Below, piece by piece: positions 1-11,187 of a stretch of 64,000 bases of DNA. Source of the stretch: Magnaporthiopsis rhizophila. Taxonomy: Eukaryota > Ascomycota > Sordariomycetes > Magnaporthales > Magnaporthaceae. Both the position numbers and the translations under genes were made by a program. Below the pieces are notes generated by a model. It was not told the DNA's origin. It worked only from the letters and a program-made list of their open reading frames with translations, and ran no database searches. Position 1 is the stretch's first letter. The number at the start of each line of letters is the position of its first letter. The stretch spans positions 54,037 through 118,036 of the forward strand of contig PYSS01000122.1 in assembly GCA_003049465.1 (NCBI GenBank), written 5' to 3'.

Positions 1-1899
1 CCCTTCGATATCAACTCCGAGCGAAGCATAGCAGTCAGTGTCGTGCGCGATGATTGCGGGCGAGTCACCGTCGCCCTGTCGAATGGACGTGAAGACAAAA
101 GAGGGCTGCATCCGTGGATTTCCATGCGCGTCACAGTTCTGGCTTCCTCGATCCGGCATGATAAATATGGCGGAGCTCGGTATCCTCTGGCCCCAGATTC
201 TCCCGAGCCTGAGATTTCGGCGCGCGCGGATCGCTGCCGCCAACTCCTCGGCCATGGTCAAAAGATGCCCCTCGGTGAAGGTCTGGGGCATATCCCCGGG
301 CCGAGATCCGCGACTGTCCCTTTCGAGCCACTCGTCCACGGGGTCGGCATGCTCGTAGTGGCCCGAGTCCCGTAGCTGGAACACCAGCTGCAGTAGGCGC
401 TTCCTGTCTTGCAGCTCCATAAAACCGTCAGGATCGTTAATCCACGGCAGCCTCCGCGGGAAATCCGCAGTGTCGATGATGGGCCCCAGTTTCCACAGGT
501 GACCTCGGGCCGCGACGCCGCTCGCCGTGAGCTCCACATCGTTCAGACGGCAGCCCATGTTGAACGCAAGACGTCGGCGCTCGTTCTCGGGCGCCTGGAA
601 TCTCTTACATATAAGCTTTTCCAAACACCCCGAGGCCGTGAGCCCACCCACCGACACGGCGGCGTCGTCGTTGTCTTCGCCGTTGTCGAGGATTTCGCCG
701 TTGAGGAGGCACATGGCCAGCAGCGACAAGCTGAGGCTGTGGTCCTGCCGCCTGAGAGCCTTCCTGTTCAGCCGGATTGGGTACCGGCAGCAGTTGGCGA
801 CGATGGCGAGACGGTCCCATGGCTCTGCCTGCTCGCGGGACTCGACGTCGGCGAGCACCCTCGGGGTCATGGGGCTCGATTTCGAGAGCAAAAGCTGGTA
901 TCTCCCGGCCGCCCGCTCCACATCCTCGATCTGTCGCACTTGGTTGGCTACTGCTAAATACCCCGCCACCCCGCGGAGAGCCTGGCACAGCAGAGTGGCC
1001 TGCACAAAGAAGGTGACGGACTTCACGCACAGCTCGCCCGGTATATCCCCCAGCACGGCACCACCCCTCTCCGCGTCGAGCTGTAGCTTGAGTTCCTCCA
1101 GCGACGCGGGATGGCTGATAAGGAGACGCATCGCCATCCCGCCGCGGTAGTTCTCCTGGAAAGTCCACGCGCGCGTCCACCAATGGTCCTGCGTGATCTC
1201 GTGCAGCAACGATAAAGCCATGCTTGCATCGGAGATTGAAGCCTCCCGCGAAAGCCGAGGCGCGGAACCGTTGCTTCCATTTTGACCATCAACCAAGTCC
1301 CCAGACAGGACGCGGTGCAGGAGGCGGAGCTCTGAGGCGTCGTTTATCGGCCGACCTAACAGCGCAACAGGGTGCTTGCTCAACTGGTAGACGAGGTCCA
1401 TGGCCCCCAAAGCGTCTTCCTTGGAAACGATGTGGCTGGGGGAGCAGGGTCCGCTATCAAGTCCCCCTGGGCTCGCATCCTGGCGGATGCTGTGTCTGTC
1501 GATCCAGAGCAGCTCGACGTTGTGGTGGCACATGTATTGGAGCACACGGTTGAACACGCAGTTCCGGACGGGTGAAGGCGTAAAAGAGGGGGAATCCCAG
1601 TCCTGGACATGGAAGCCTTTATTCCTGTCGTCTTCGTACTTTGATGGATCCCAAGTGTACGATAGCGCAACATATTGCCGGTTTTCGAAGGCGTCGATGG
1701 ATGTTCGTCGCAGCGTGGCGGCTTCGGGCGTGCTTTCAAGCCGGAAACAGCAGAGTTTGGTAATAAAGAGGCGGGGTTTGCGATGCCGTTCCTGGTTGCG
1801 TTCGTCGCCGATATCGACGAGTTGAGATATAACAGAGGCCCTTTTTTGCTGGCTGAGCTGGTCGAGTGACTCGTTTTTGTCATCTTTGGTACTCATCAT
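1..1899 (-). CDS. HET-domain (heterokaryon incompatibility) protein, 3' end outside window
   Basis: One uninterrupted minus-strand frame of 633 codons runs from the ATG at 1899-1897 (a tandem MM start) to base 1 with no stop, so the C-terminus lies outside the window. After a charged 70-residue N-terminus the three hallmark blocks of the HET domain (PF06985) are visible: YVALSYTW at residues 76-83, LLWIDRHSIRQ around 130-140, and RAWTFQE at 243-249 following WWT. The rest, to residue 633, is the long variable part usual for such proteins. HET proteins trigger programmed cell death after fusion of genetically different hyphae. This identifies the family; the allele system and partner cannot be told. 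No intron is needed. A solo LTR begins 62 bp upstream of the start codon and is in the same orientation, so it may provide or disturb the promoter. The alternative start is the second ATG at 1896. Confidence 0.9.
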   Translation of the reverse strand, partial: MMSTKDDKNESLDQLSQQKRASVISQLVDIGDERNQERHRKPRLFITKLCCFRLESTPEAATLRRTSIDAFENRQYVALSYTWDPSKYEDDRNKGFHVQDWDSPSFTPSPVRNCVFNRVLQYMCHHNVELLWIDRHSIRQDASPGGLDSGPCSPSHIVSKEDALGAMDLVYQLSKHPVALLGRPINDASELRLLHRVLSGDLVDGQNGSNGSAPRLSREASISDASMALSLLHEITQDHWWTRAWTFQENYRGGMAMRLLISHPASLEELKLQLDAERGGAVLGDIPGELCVKSVTFFVQATLLCQALRGVAGYLAVANQVRQIEDVERAAGRYQLLLSKSSPMTPRVLADVESREQAEPWDRLAIVANCCRYPIRLNRKALRRQDHSLSLSLLAMCLLNGEILDNGEDNDDAAVSVGGLTASGCLEKLICKRFQAPENERRRLAFNMGCRLNDVELTASGVAARGHLWKLGPIIDTADFPRRLPWINDPDGFMELQDRKRLLQLVFQLRDSGHYEHADPVDEWLERDSRGSRPGDMPQTFTEGHLLTMAEELAAAIRARRNLRLGRIWGQRIPSSAIFIMPDRGSQNCDAHGNPRMQPSFVFTSIRQGDGDSPAIIAHDTDCYASLGVDIEG

Positions 1900-1961
1900 C
1901 GCAGTTGCGCTGCCCGCTCGCTGAGCTGGAGTAAATAATAATGATTTGTTTCGGACGCGAT

Positions 1962-2328
1962 TGTTACAAACACAGGCCTTCTGCTCCTAGGGTAGGACAC
2001 CTAGGAGAGGTACCGAGCAGTAACTGGGTTGCAAGGTCGCCTTGCACGTGATCTGGGTCTGGTAGAACAGTTGTCTGTATCGCTTGCCCAAGGGGATACC
2101 TTGGAGCTAACTTAGGTTGACTGATGCCGAGGCCTCAGTCAGAACTACCTGGGACAGTAGGAAACCCTTCCTTCTTATACCTGTGCCCTAGGCACGCTTT
2201 CCCTGGTGATATGTTTTGCTATGTCTGTTATGTCACATAGCAGACATATCGGACATATCACCCTTGCCTTAGGTAAGTTCCTTTGTCACGTGACCCCCAG
2301 CAGCTTACGTGGTGCGGGGTTGATAACA
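1962..2328 (-). mobile_element. Solo LTR of a Ty3/gypsy-type element, un-RIPped
   Basis: A 367-bp unit begins TGTTAT and ends GTAACA when read on the minus strand, and is flanked by a perfect 5-bp direct repeat GCGAT (1957-1961 and 2329-2333). Its reverse complement is clearly homologous to the 453-bp LTRs of the inner element. The match is strongest over 2079-2144, which aligns with the segment containing TTAGCTCCAAGG in those LTRs, and again at the GTAACA terminus. Most differences are transitions. Unlike those LTRs it stays GC-rich. A TATAAG box (minus, 2179-2174) sits about 275 nt before the HET start codon. No internal sequence or second LTR is present, so this is a recombination-derived solo LTR. 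Confidence 0.88.
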
Positions 2329-2384
2329 GCGATTGTGGAATTGGGGAAAGTTTGAGGTTGGGGCAGACTGGGTTATTAGTATAT

Positions 2385-2696
2385 TGTCACGCGGATGTAG
2401 CTTTGACAGTTATTGGGGCGCCTATAAAGGCTGCCAACAGAAACACAAGAACCTTGCAGCAGATAGATGCCTGACCCCGCAGTTGGGAAATGCGCCCTCG
2501 GGATGCGTACCTTAGCCCGGGAGCGGTACCCGAATCAGGGGCGCACGGGCCTCCAGCCCCTTTATATAACAGGGGCTGCCTAAAGGGCCTGAATTGCTGG
2601 AGGGAGTTTTTTTCCCAAGTATTTTTATAAAATTTTAAAAAATTTATTAGCGAATATAGGATTTTTCTCAAACCTGTATATTGTACCCTTGTTACA
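2385..2696 (+). repeat. 5' LTR of outer element
   Basis: Begins TGTCACGCGG and ends GTTACA. It matches the copy at 17173-17483 over its whole length, with nearly all differences being C/T or G/A transitions. It contains a TATATAA box (2563-2569) within the loop of an 8-bp-arm hairpin (arms 2554-2561 and 2571-2578). The first ~200 bp remain GC-rich, while the inner ~100 bp are AT-shifted. Confidence 0.92.
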
Positions 2697-3984
2697 AATA
2701 AATTTTCTTTTTTTCAGGACCGCCCTGTAATAGCCCTTTATTTTTTTTCCTAAGCTTTGGAAAGGTTGTTATAGCGAAAATCCACCTTTCTAATAAGCCC
2801 AATCGCTTTTTTTATGGCTATTATCCTTGAAAATACTGCTGCAATATTACGCTTTTAGGCCAAAAATTTAGCAAGTATTTAAAGGAAGAATTTTAAAACA
2901 AAAACGAGAAAAGCTTTATTAGTATTTGGATATTAGTATTATTTGTTTTAGCCCTTTTTTGGTATTTGTATTGCACGTAACCCATTGCCCCGGGATTTTT
3001 TCGGTGTTAATACCATTTTACCCGGCTCGAAAAAAAATCCTAAACCGATGCAGCAATTAATCCATCCATTACAAAGCCCTATTAAAAATTATAATCGGCC
3101 TTTAACAAATTGCCTATTTTTTTATCACCCCCCAAACCCAGCAAATAACAGCGGGCCTTTTTAGGCAAATTTTTATAACAAAAATTAAGCTATATTACCG
3201 TTTTTCCTATTACCACCAGCCTTATAAATAAAAATCGTTTAACCCGAATCGAATGCAAATAGTACGCCCTGAAATAAAACCTCGAGGATAAATTTAAAAC
3301 CCTTAACGAAAATTTTAACCTTATTTTTAATTTAATTCAAGCTGCCCTTGGCAAAACAAACCAATAATAATGCCAAACTACGGAATTTTTGGAACAAAGC
3401 ACCGAAAAATAAATTTATAATTTCGAAAAACAAAATAAACGGGTCAAACGCGCTATTAATATTATCGAAATACGCTTTTGCCACAAAATAATCCTAATTA
3501 TAAACCATTTTATACAAAAAATGGACAAAAACTAACAAAATTTTATAATTTTGATACAAATAATATCAGATATAGCCAAAAAAAATTTCGGAAAAATTTT
3601 ACAATATTACCAATGCACATAAAAACCTTATCCGGAAATTTAACTATACTTTTGGAATTTTTAAGCCCAAAATTAAAAATTTTTAAAAAAAGGTAAATAA
3701 TATTATCCTTTTAGCGCACGGTTTAAAAATAAATATCCAAAATATAATTTTTATTAATAACCTTAATAACCGTTGCGATACTTTTGCCTAAAATATCCAA
3801 AAAAGTATAATAATAATTAAGGAATATAGCAAAACCATTATTGCCTTTTAATATAACCTGGGGATTTTTACGGAGGTATATAAAAATTAGGCCCGAAAAA
3901 TTACCCGAATCCTTTTTTTTCCGCCTTTGTTTTTTTATATAAAAAGCAAACGGCTATTTATCGATAATTTTATTATAATCAGCA
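2697..3984 (+). pseudogene. Outer element 5' internal region (leader and probable gag remnant)
   Basis: AT-rich, stop-riddled sequence between the 5' LTR of the outer element and the insertion point of the inner element. By position it should hold the primer-binding site, leader and the start of gag, but I could not identify a domain or a convincing primer-binding site. The short open frame at 3478-3696 is rich in Lys, Asn and Phe, as expected for RIP-altered sequence, and shows no recognisable motif. The plus strand is C-richer than G. Confidence 0.5.
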
Positions 3985-4437
3985 TGTTACGGCCATAGCT
4001 GGCAGGGGGCAGAAGGGCTGGGGCTAACCCCCAGCGGTACGCCTTTACCCCGCAGTTATGAAGGCCAAAGGGCCCGAATGATTAAGGCCAGAAGGGAGTT
4101 ACGTGACCAGGCACTTATTTAAGCACCGGTGATATGTTTGTTATAGATATAGCAAACATAGCACGGTGATATGTTTGTTATGGGTATAGCAAATATAGCA
4201 CAAATATAGTATGAAGGCTTATGGGTATATAAGGGAAGATTTTTTATTGTGTTAGGTGGTTTCGATTAAGGCCTTGGTATTAGTTAATTTAAGTTAGCTC
4301 CAAGGCAACCTTTTGGGCAAATAATCGAGATTTTTGTTACTATTTTAGTTTTTAATATAAGCAATTTTGTGAAAATTATACTGCTTAGCATTTTTTTTAG
4401 CGTATTTTACCCTAAAAGCAGAGAATTATTTGTAATA
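3985..4437 (+). repeat. 5' LTR of inner element
   Basis: 453 bp, the same length as the 3' copy. A TATATAAG box lies at 4226-4233. The left half keeps its GC-rich sequence. The right ~130 bp are converted mainly by C-to-T changes on the plus strand relative to the 3' copy (for example the stretch matching 11087-11110). Confidence 0.94.
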
Positions 4438-4499
4438 TTTTAATTGATCCTGTTCAGTACTTACCAGAGGTAATGAGCAATAATAATTATATCGATCGC

Positions 4500-5470
4500 A
4501 GGCAAAAAACCCGAGGGTATTATTATTGCTGGTAAATTATATAATAATCCTTTGGTGGTTATGCAAATTTTTATTACGAAAATTGAAAAATTTAAAAAAG
4601 TTTAAACTGAGCTTTATATTGCTATTAAGTTTTACAAATTTTTTTTGCCTGATAAGTATAATAAGAAAAAAAGCAAAATTAAAATATTTTTGATTAAATA
4701 CAAAGGGTATTTTTTGTTTTATTAAGACCATTTTTAGCAAAAAAAATAGAAAATTGCTTATGCAGTTATGCGCCTGGATGGCAAGGTTAAGGACTGGTTC
4801 GAACCTATTTGGTCGGATTATTTAAAAGGGTACAATAAGTCCAAAAAAAAAACCAAGCTGGTATTTGCCGATTTTGAAAAGTTTGGAAAAAAGGTTGCAA
4901 AAATTTTCGGATAAATTAATAAAAAACGGGTGGCCGAAAAGGAATTGCTTTAGCTCCGGCAAAAAGGCCCTGTATTAATTTATATTTCCGAGTTTTAATA
5001 ATTGGTTAATAAACTTAATTGGACGGAGGATACCAAAATAATTTAGTTTTACCAAAGGCTGAGGAATAATGTGAAAAATAAATTATTTAAGCAGGAATAA
5101 CCTGAAAATTTTGTTGATTATATTATTACGGTTGTTCGTATTAGCGATAAATTGTACAAATATTGCTTTAAAAAAAAAGTTTAGCAAATTAAACTAATAG
5201 CGCAAAATAACAAAATTAATCAAAAAAAAACAAGATAATAATAATTCATAGCTTATAGTATATACCCTGGATTTATAAATTTTAGCGCAAAAATTATACA
5301 CCAATATAAGGAATAGAAATATGTTAGGTTTAAAAATTTAAAAGATGGGAAATATTTTAAATATGGGAAAAAAGGATATATTAAAAAGGATTATCCGTAA
5401 AAAAACCGATAAACGGCCGTTTTCCGCCGAAAAAGCGCGCCAAAGGGCTATAAGCCCATAATCCCAGAGT
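4500..5470 (+). pseudogene. gag of inner element (RIP-degraded)
   Basis: Conceptual plus-strand translation between about 4750 and 5160 reads as a Ty3/gypsy Gag (Retrotrans_gag family), including the segment VMRLDGKVKDWFEPIWSDY (4766-4822), interrupted by TAA and TAG codons. At 5350-5397 a CCHC zinc knuckle of spacing CX2CX4HX4C is recognisable, but both cysteines of the first pair, the histidine and the last cysteine all read Tyr. That is what TGY-to-TAT and CAC-to-TAT transitions give. In life Gag would package element RNA into virus-like particles. This copy cannot make an intact protein. Confidence 0.82.
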
Positions 5471-6699
5471 TACCCGAAACGATTAAGCAAGCAGCAAAAA
5501 AAAGCCTGTATTTCGGAGCATTGTTTAGCTGGATTTATTATTTTAACGAAAATTGTATGGCTTATTATTCCGATAAAAATGTTATAAAGTATTATCCTAA
5601 ATAATATTTTGTTATAATGCAACGAGTTGGCCGATCCCGAAATAATAATAAAAAAAAAAAAAATATTATTACAAATTTTGCGATATTCGAAAAAAAAGAT
5701 AATGAAATGGCTTGAGGTTCGAAGGAATTTAAGGGGGTTTAGTGCTATAGCAATTATATACTAATAATAGGAAAATTTGCTAGATAAAATACAGATAAAA
5801 AAATGGAACCATTTTTGGGCCAGATATATTTGATATAAGCCCAGGAAAAAAAGTTAACCTTAATAATATTTAGGGAAATTATTGAAATGGATTTTAATAA
5901 TAAAAAATTTGATAAATAATAATAACAATATATTATTAATTTTAAAAAATTTCAGCAAAAATTTGATTAGTAATTAATTAATATAAAAAATAACCCTTTA
6001 TAACCAAAAAGGAAATACGAAAGGTATATATTTTATTTAGGTTTTTGGAAATAAATTGATAATTTTAGGATTAGTTTAAACCTATTGATAGTTTAATATG
6101 CAAAAAATCGGCGCAAAACGATAAAAAAAAGCCCCTGGATTGGTTAAGGGATAATTAGTCGGTTATTTATTATAGGGCATTATTTGAAAATATTCCGAAC
6201 CTGGACCAGCAGTTAATACGGTTATATGCGTTAGATTATAAAAATATGGACCCTAATGCGGGCCGTTATAATAAATTTTTTTGGATTAAATGCTTATATA
6301 ATAATTGTTAATAATATATGGCCAAAAAGCTGAAGTACGATTTTTTCCCACGAAAAAAAGGAAAAGGATTAGTGTAATACCCATGATAGGAGTATTAATT
6401 TTTAAAATGGTGGATAGCAAAAATAGGTTATAAAAATTTTGCAGCAATTTTTGAGCTATTATTAGCATATCTTATAATATATTTAACAAAAATTTTAATA
6501 TACCAGATATACGGGAAACCGAAATGCAAAGTATATATAAAAAAAAAGCAAAGGTTTGGACGGATAAATTTGTCCGATTGATAGGAATAATCGAGGCCCG
6601 GAAATAGGCGCCCCAGATAAAAAATTAGGAAATTTACCCGAAAATAGGGCACGGGTAGGGCAATAATTAGCAAAATTTTTAATAATAACGATTACCGAC

Positions 6700-9600
6700 C
6701 AGTATAAGTATATCAGGATAATAATACACTGGAAAAGGCAAAAAATAAAAATTATAATCGATTGCGGAGCCTAAAAAAACTATTTTTTATTAAAAATAAT
6801 AAAAAGGTACGGTATTTCGATATATTAGAAAAAGGAATTATATAACCTTATAATAGTAAAATGGGAGCTAGTTACGTTTAATAAAAAAAGGATCGATACT
6901 GAAATTGATTATTTTAAATTTTGATTTTTGGGAAGAATTTGCGAAATAATCCTAAATATTATAAATACGGGAAAAAAAAACCTGATTTTAGGTTTTTTAT
7001 AATTTAAAAAATATAACCTTTTAATAAATTGGGTTACTGAACAGATTTAATAAAAAAAGTTATTATTAACCAGTAAGGAAGCCTAATAATTATAGGCCCC
7101 GGATAATAAAAATTGGATGCCAGAAAGGGTAGCCGCGATAGCGGCAAAATATAGCAATTAGCCTTAGCAAACTGCACTAATCAAAACGCTAATAAATATG
7201 GATATAAATAAGCCTAATAAGCAGAAAATTATTAAGGATAGATTTAAAAATGTTTTTGAAAAATATTATAAATATTGGAGGTTATTCCAGAAAAATTTGG
7301 AAATGGTATTATCAAAATATGGATTATTTAACTATAAAATTAAGCTTAAACCGAAAGTATAGCTTAAATACCAAAAGCTGTATTAATTAAATTTTCGATA
7401 AAAAAAATTGTTATAAAAATAGTTAAAGGAAAAAATTAGGAAGGAAATTACCAAATTTTTTAATTTTTTTATGGGATACAAAATTTTGTTTGTTTCCAAA
7501 AAAAACGGGGAGAAACGGATATATATCGATTATTATCCGCTAAATTAGAAAATAATAAAAAATCGGTATTTTTTACCCCTAATTGATAAATTTAAAAATA
7601 GGCTCGGAGAAAGCCGGTGGTTTACAGCCTTAAATTTATGCAAGGCATATAGCCTGCTAAAAATTAAGGAAAAGGATAAATAAAAAACCGCTTTTTGGAT
7701 TAAACTTGGAATTTTCGAATTATTGGTAATAACCTTCGGGTTTATTAATGCACCAGTTATGTTTTAGCAAATAATTAACCACGTATTACAAAAGTATTTT
7801 AATGTTTTCGCCCTTATATATCTGAATAATATTCTAATTTTTTTAAAAATGCTGGAAAAATATAAATAATATATGTATAAAATACTATAAAAGTTGCAGG
7901 ATGCAAAGTTTTTGGTTAACCCAAATAAATATATATGGCATTTTTTAAAAGTAATTTTTTTCGGGTTTGTTATTAAATAAGGAAAAGTTCGGATGAAACC
8001 CAAAAAAATACAGGCAGTAAAAAACTGGTTTATATTTACCATAGTTAAGAAAATATAAGGTTTTTTAAAATTTTTGAACTTTTATTAAAGGTTTATCAAA
8101 AATTTTAACAAAAAGGTTATATTATTTATAAATTTTATCAAAAATGATACCCAATTTTATTAGGAGATACAAAAATAAACAGCTTTTAAATTGCTAAAAA
8201 AAGCTATTATTTAAATACCGATATTAGCAATGCTAAACCCAGAAAAACCTTTCGAGATTAAAATTAATGCGTTGGATTTTGCTATTGGGGGACAGCTGGG
8301 ATAATAAAATAATTAAAAAAGGTTATATTTTTGCGCATTTTTTTCGCAAAAATTAAATAAACCTGAATTAAATTATTAAATCCATAATAAAAAAATTTTT
8401 ATTATTATTAAAATTTTGGAAAAATGAAAGATATATTTGTGCGAAATTAATTATTAAATTGTGGTATATACCGATTATAAAAACCTGTTATAATTTACCA
8501 TTAGTTAAATACTGAACAAAAAAATAAATTTAATAAAACCAGTTTTTTTAAAATTATGATTTCCGAATTAAGGTTAGGAAAGGGTTAAAAAATAGCCAAG
8601 CGGATATTTTAAACCGTTAATTAAATTATTAGGTGGATATACCACCAGAAATATACGCAGTTTTGGCCAAAGGACCAAACGGATCCCTGATTTCGGTATA
8701 GCGGGCATTGGCCAAAATAACCCGATAGAAAAGTTGGACCCCAGAAAAAATCCAGCAAATTTATAGCCAAATAGCTAATAAATATCAGGGGGTTGCTAAA
8801 ACCTGGAAAAGGTTTTGGTAATATTATAGGTTTATAAAAATTTGTGCCGAAATAAAAAATATAATTAAAAATTGCAAAAATTGCGCAAAAAATAAAACCA
8901 GCAGGTATAAACCTTATGGGTTGCTGTAATTTTTGCCAGTATTTAGCAAAGCATAGCAAAAAATTACGGCGGATTTTATTACGGGGCTATCCAAATTAAA
9001 AAAACCCTTTACAAATGTTTAATACAATAATATTATAATAATAATTGACCGATTTACTAAATATATTATATACTTATCGTTTAAGGAAAACGCAAAGGTT
9101 ATAAACCTAGCTTATATTTTTATCCGGAATATAATTGCAAAATACAGAATACCGAAATGTATAATTTTAAACCGAAACAAGCTGTTTAATAGCAAGTTTT
9201 GGAAACAGTTTATAGCAAGTTTAGGTGCGAAATATGCTTTTTTCACAGCTTATTATTTTTAAACGGATAAATAAATAAAACGAACGAATTAAACTATAAA
9301 ATAATATTTATATTATTTTATTAATTATAAATAAAATAATTGGGTATAATTATTTTTTATAGCGCAATTTGCATATAATAATTTAGTATACAAAAATATA
9401 GGAATTATACCGTTTTATACAAATTATAGGTATATATTTACGGTATATAAAAAACCCAGGGCAAAATTATATATTTTAATAGCAAAAATACAGGTGAAAA
9501 AATTTATTAAGCTATATAAAAACCTTTAGGCAAAGCTAAAAAAATTGCAATAATATATATTTATACAGGCTAATAAAAAAAGGATTAAAAAATTAACTTT

Positions 9601-9988
9601 TAAAAAAAAGAATAATATTTATCTTTTTTAATATAATATTAAAACAAAACAATTAAATAATAAATTAAATTATAAAAAATTGGGACTATTTAAAATTCTA
9701 AAAAAGATTTTCGATATTAATTATAAATTTTAATTACCACTAATCATATATAACCACCCGGTTTTTTATATTAATTTGTTTAAACCAGCACTATCAGGGT
9801 TTAAAAGCAATAAATTAATAAAAATCAACCCAAAATAAAAATACAAAATCGAAAAAATCCTGGATAAAAAAACCATTAACAGAACCAAATATTATTTGGT
9901 TAAATGGGTAGGGTACAAAATCGAAAAAAGCATTTGGGAAAAAAAAACAAACTTAAAAGGTGCACCAAAGGCTTTTAAAAAGTATTAA
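6700..9988 (+). pseudogene. pol of inner element: protease, RT, RNase H, integrase, chromodomain (RIP-degraded)
   Basis: Domains in order: an aspartic-protease motif DCGA at 6760-6771, followed directly by a stop; reverse transcriptase at about 7490-8200 with FGFINAP; its catalytic YLDD box reads YLNN (7819-7830), so both metal-binding aspartates are lost by G-to-A change; RNase H around 8210-8530 with DFAIGGQLG; integrase at about 8600-9250, where the first catalytic Asp is kept (8972) but the second, in the usual DR context, reads Asn (around 9170); and a C-terminal chromodomain at 9842-9988 with YYLVKWVGY and a terminal stop. The chromodomain, known to direct chromoviral integration to heterochromatin, is the best-preserved part. 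Many in-frame TAA/TAG codons rule out function. Confidence 0.88.
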
Positions 9989-10139
9989 TGGAAAGCTTTT
10001 GGTAAGGAATTAATACCAGTGCCGGAATTTGGATTTCGGCTCGAAACGCCCGTACCAAAATAATTTACCCGATTAAAATAAGGCTAACAGGTTAAGGTTA
10101 GGATTAACCCTATGGTTAGCCTAGCTTGGAAATAATAAA

Positions 10140-10620
10140 GGGAAATTGGGGTTTAATAAAGCTAAAAAAACGATAAGGGCCTGTGCGGCCGCCTTTTTGG
10201 CCTTCTCCCGCTTAATTTGCTCCAGTTCTTTAATACTGCTAATTCTGCGGCGGATTGCGCAAATCAGCTTTTTGCGCTACTGTTTTTTTTGTTTATAAAA
10301 GCGTTTAATTTTTGCATTTATTAATTAATGCTCCTTTTTTACGGCCTTTAGCTTTTTTTTCACGCAAATATATTAAATATTATAAATAAAAAGGTGCTTG
10401 GGGAACGGACCCAGAACATTGCAATAAAAACGCCCGAGATAGATACACCGGTCATAACATAAACGATTGCGCAAAAACGCATTATAATAAGCAAAACTAT
10501 CGGTTTTGCAATTAGAATAAAAAGGTATAATAACAGGGAATAAAATAATAAAAGCAAAAAGGTTGTTTTAACGAATAGTTAAAAACGCCGGTTTATATTT
10601 TTGCACCCAACCAAATATTT
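10140..10620 (-). pseudogene. Antisense Cys-rich/coiled-coil reading frame in inner element
   Basis: Between the chromodomain stop and the 3' LTR, the minus strand holds one reading frame of about 150 codons with only a few stops, all explicable by transitions. Its upstream part is Cys-containing (for example LCYDRCIYLGR and CNVLGPFPKH, about 10475-10385). Its downstream part is a charged helix (RRRISSIKELEQIKREKA, about 10240-10185) preceded by KRFYKQKK. This order, a zinc-binding-like Cys cluster and then a coiled coil, resembles a class of hypothetical proteins common in filamentous fungi; I recall the type but cannot search it. The local sequence at 10176-10290 is GC-richer than its surroundings. 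It could be a passenger gene or an antisense regulator; no function is known. Confidence 0.45.
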
Positions 10621-10729
10621 TGTTAAAAAAAAAACGGGAGATAATAAGGAAGGAAAATATTTATTATTGATAAAAGGATAAGGCTGCAGGTTTTGGCCAA
10701 AAAAATTTGGCCTAAAAAAAAAAACCTGG

Positions 10730-11182
10730 TGTTACGGCCACAGCTGGCAAGGGGCAGAAAAGCTGGGGCTAATCCCCAGTGGTATGCTTTTATCCTGCAA
10801 TTATAAAGGTTAAAAGGCCCAAATGATTAAAGCCAAAAGGGAGTTATATAACCAGGTATTTATTTAAATACCGATAATATGTTTGTTATAAACATAGTAA
10901 ATATAGCACAGTGATATATTTGTTATGGGCATAGCAAATATAGTACAGATATGGTATAAAGGCTTACGGGTATATAAAAAAAAAAATTTTATTGTGTTAG
11001 GTGGTTTTGACTGAGGCCTTGGTATTAGTTAACCTAAATTAGCTCCAAGGCAATCCTTTGGGCAAATAATCGAAATTTTTGTTACTATTCCAATCCCCAG
11101 CACAAGCAACCTTGTGAAGATCATATTGCTCAGCACTTTTCTTAGCGTACTTTACCCTAAAAGCAGAGAACCGTTTGTAACA
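10730..11182 (+). repeat. 3' LTR of inner element
   Basis: 453 bp, begins TGTTACGGCC and ends GTAACA. Here the left half is the more mutated and the right ~100 bp are well preserved, the reverse of the 5' copy. It is followed immediately by the CAGCA target duplication and then by outer-element sequence. Confidence 0.94.
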
Positions 11183-11187
11183 CAGCA

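Larger units (their letters stand above)
3985..11182 (+). mobile_element. Inner (nested) Ty3/gypsy chromovirus, RIP-inactivated
   Basis: A 7198-bp element bounded by two direct repeats of exactly 453 bp (3985-4437 and 10730-11182), starting TGTTACGGCC and ending GTAACA (GTAATA in the 5' copy), and flanked by a perfect CAGCA duplication (3980-3984 and 11183-11187). The duplication proves insertion into the outer element. Order on the plus strand is gag with a zinc knuckle, aspartic protease, reverse transcriptase, RNase H, integrase, chromodomain, then an antisense reading frame before the 3' LTR. Every domain carries stops or lost catalytic residues, so it is not autonomous. Confidence 0.95.

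Noticed and set aside
2387..2671. 94-codon minus-strand frame, with a related one at 17175-17546
   Set aside because: Both are just the two outer LTR copies read antisense; similarity reflects the repeat, not a gene.
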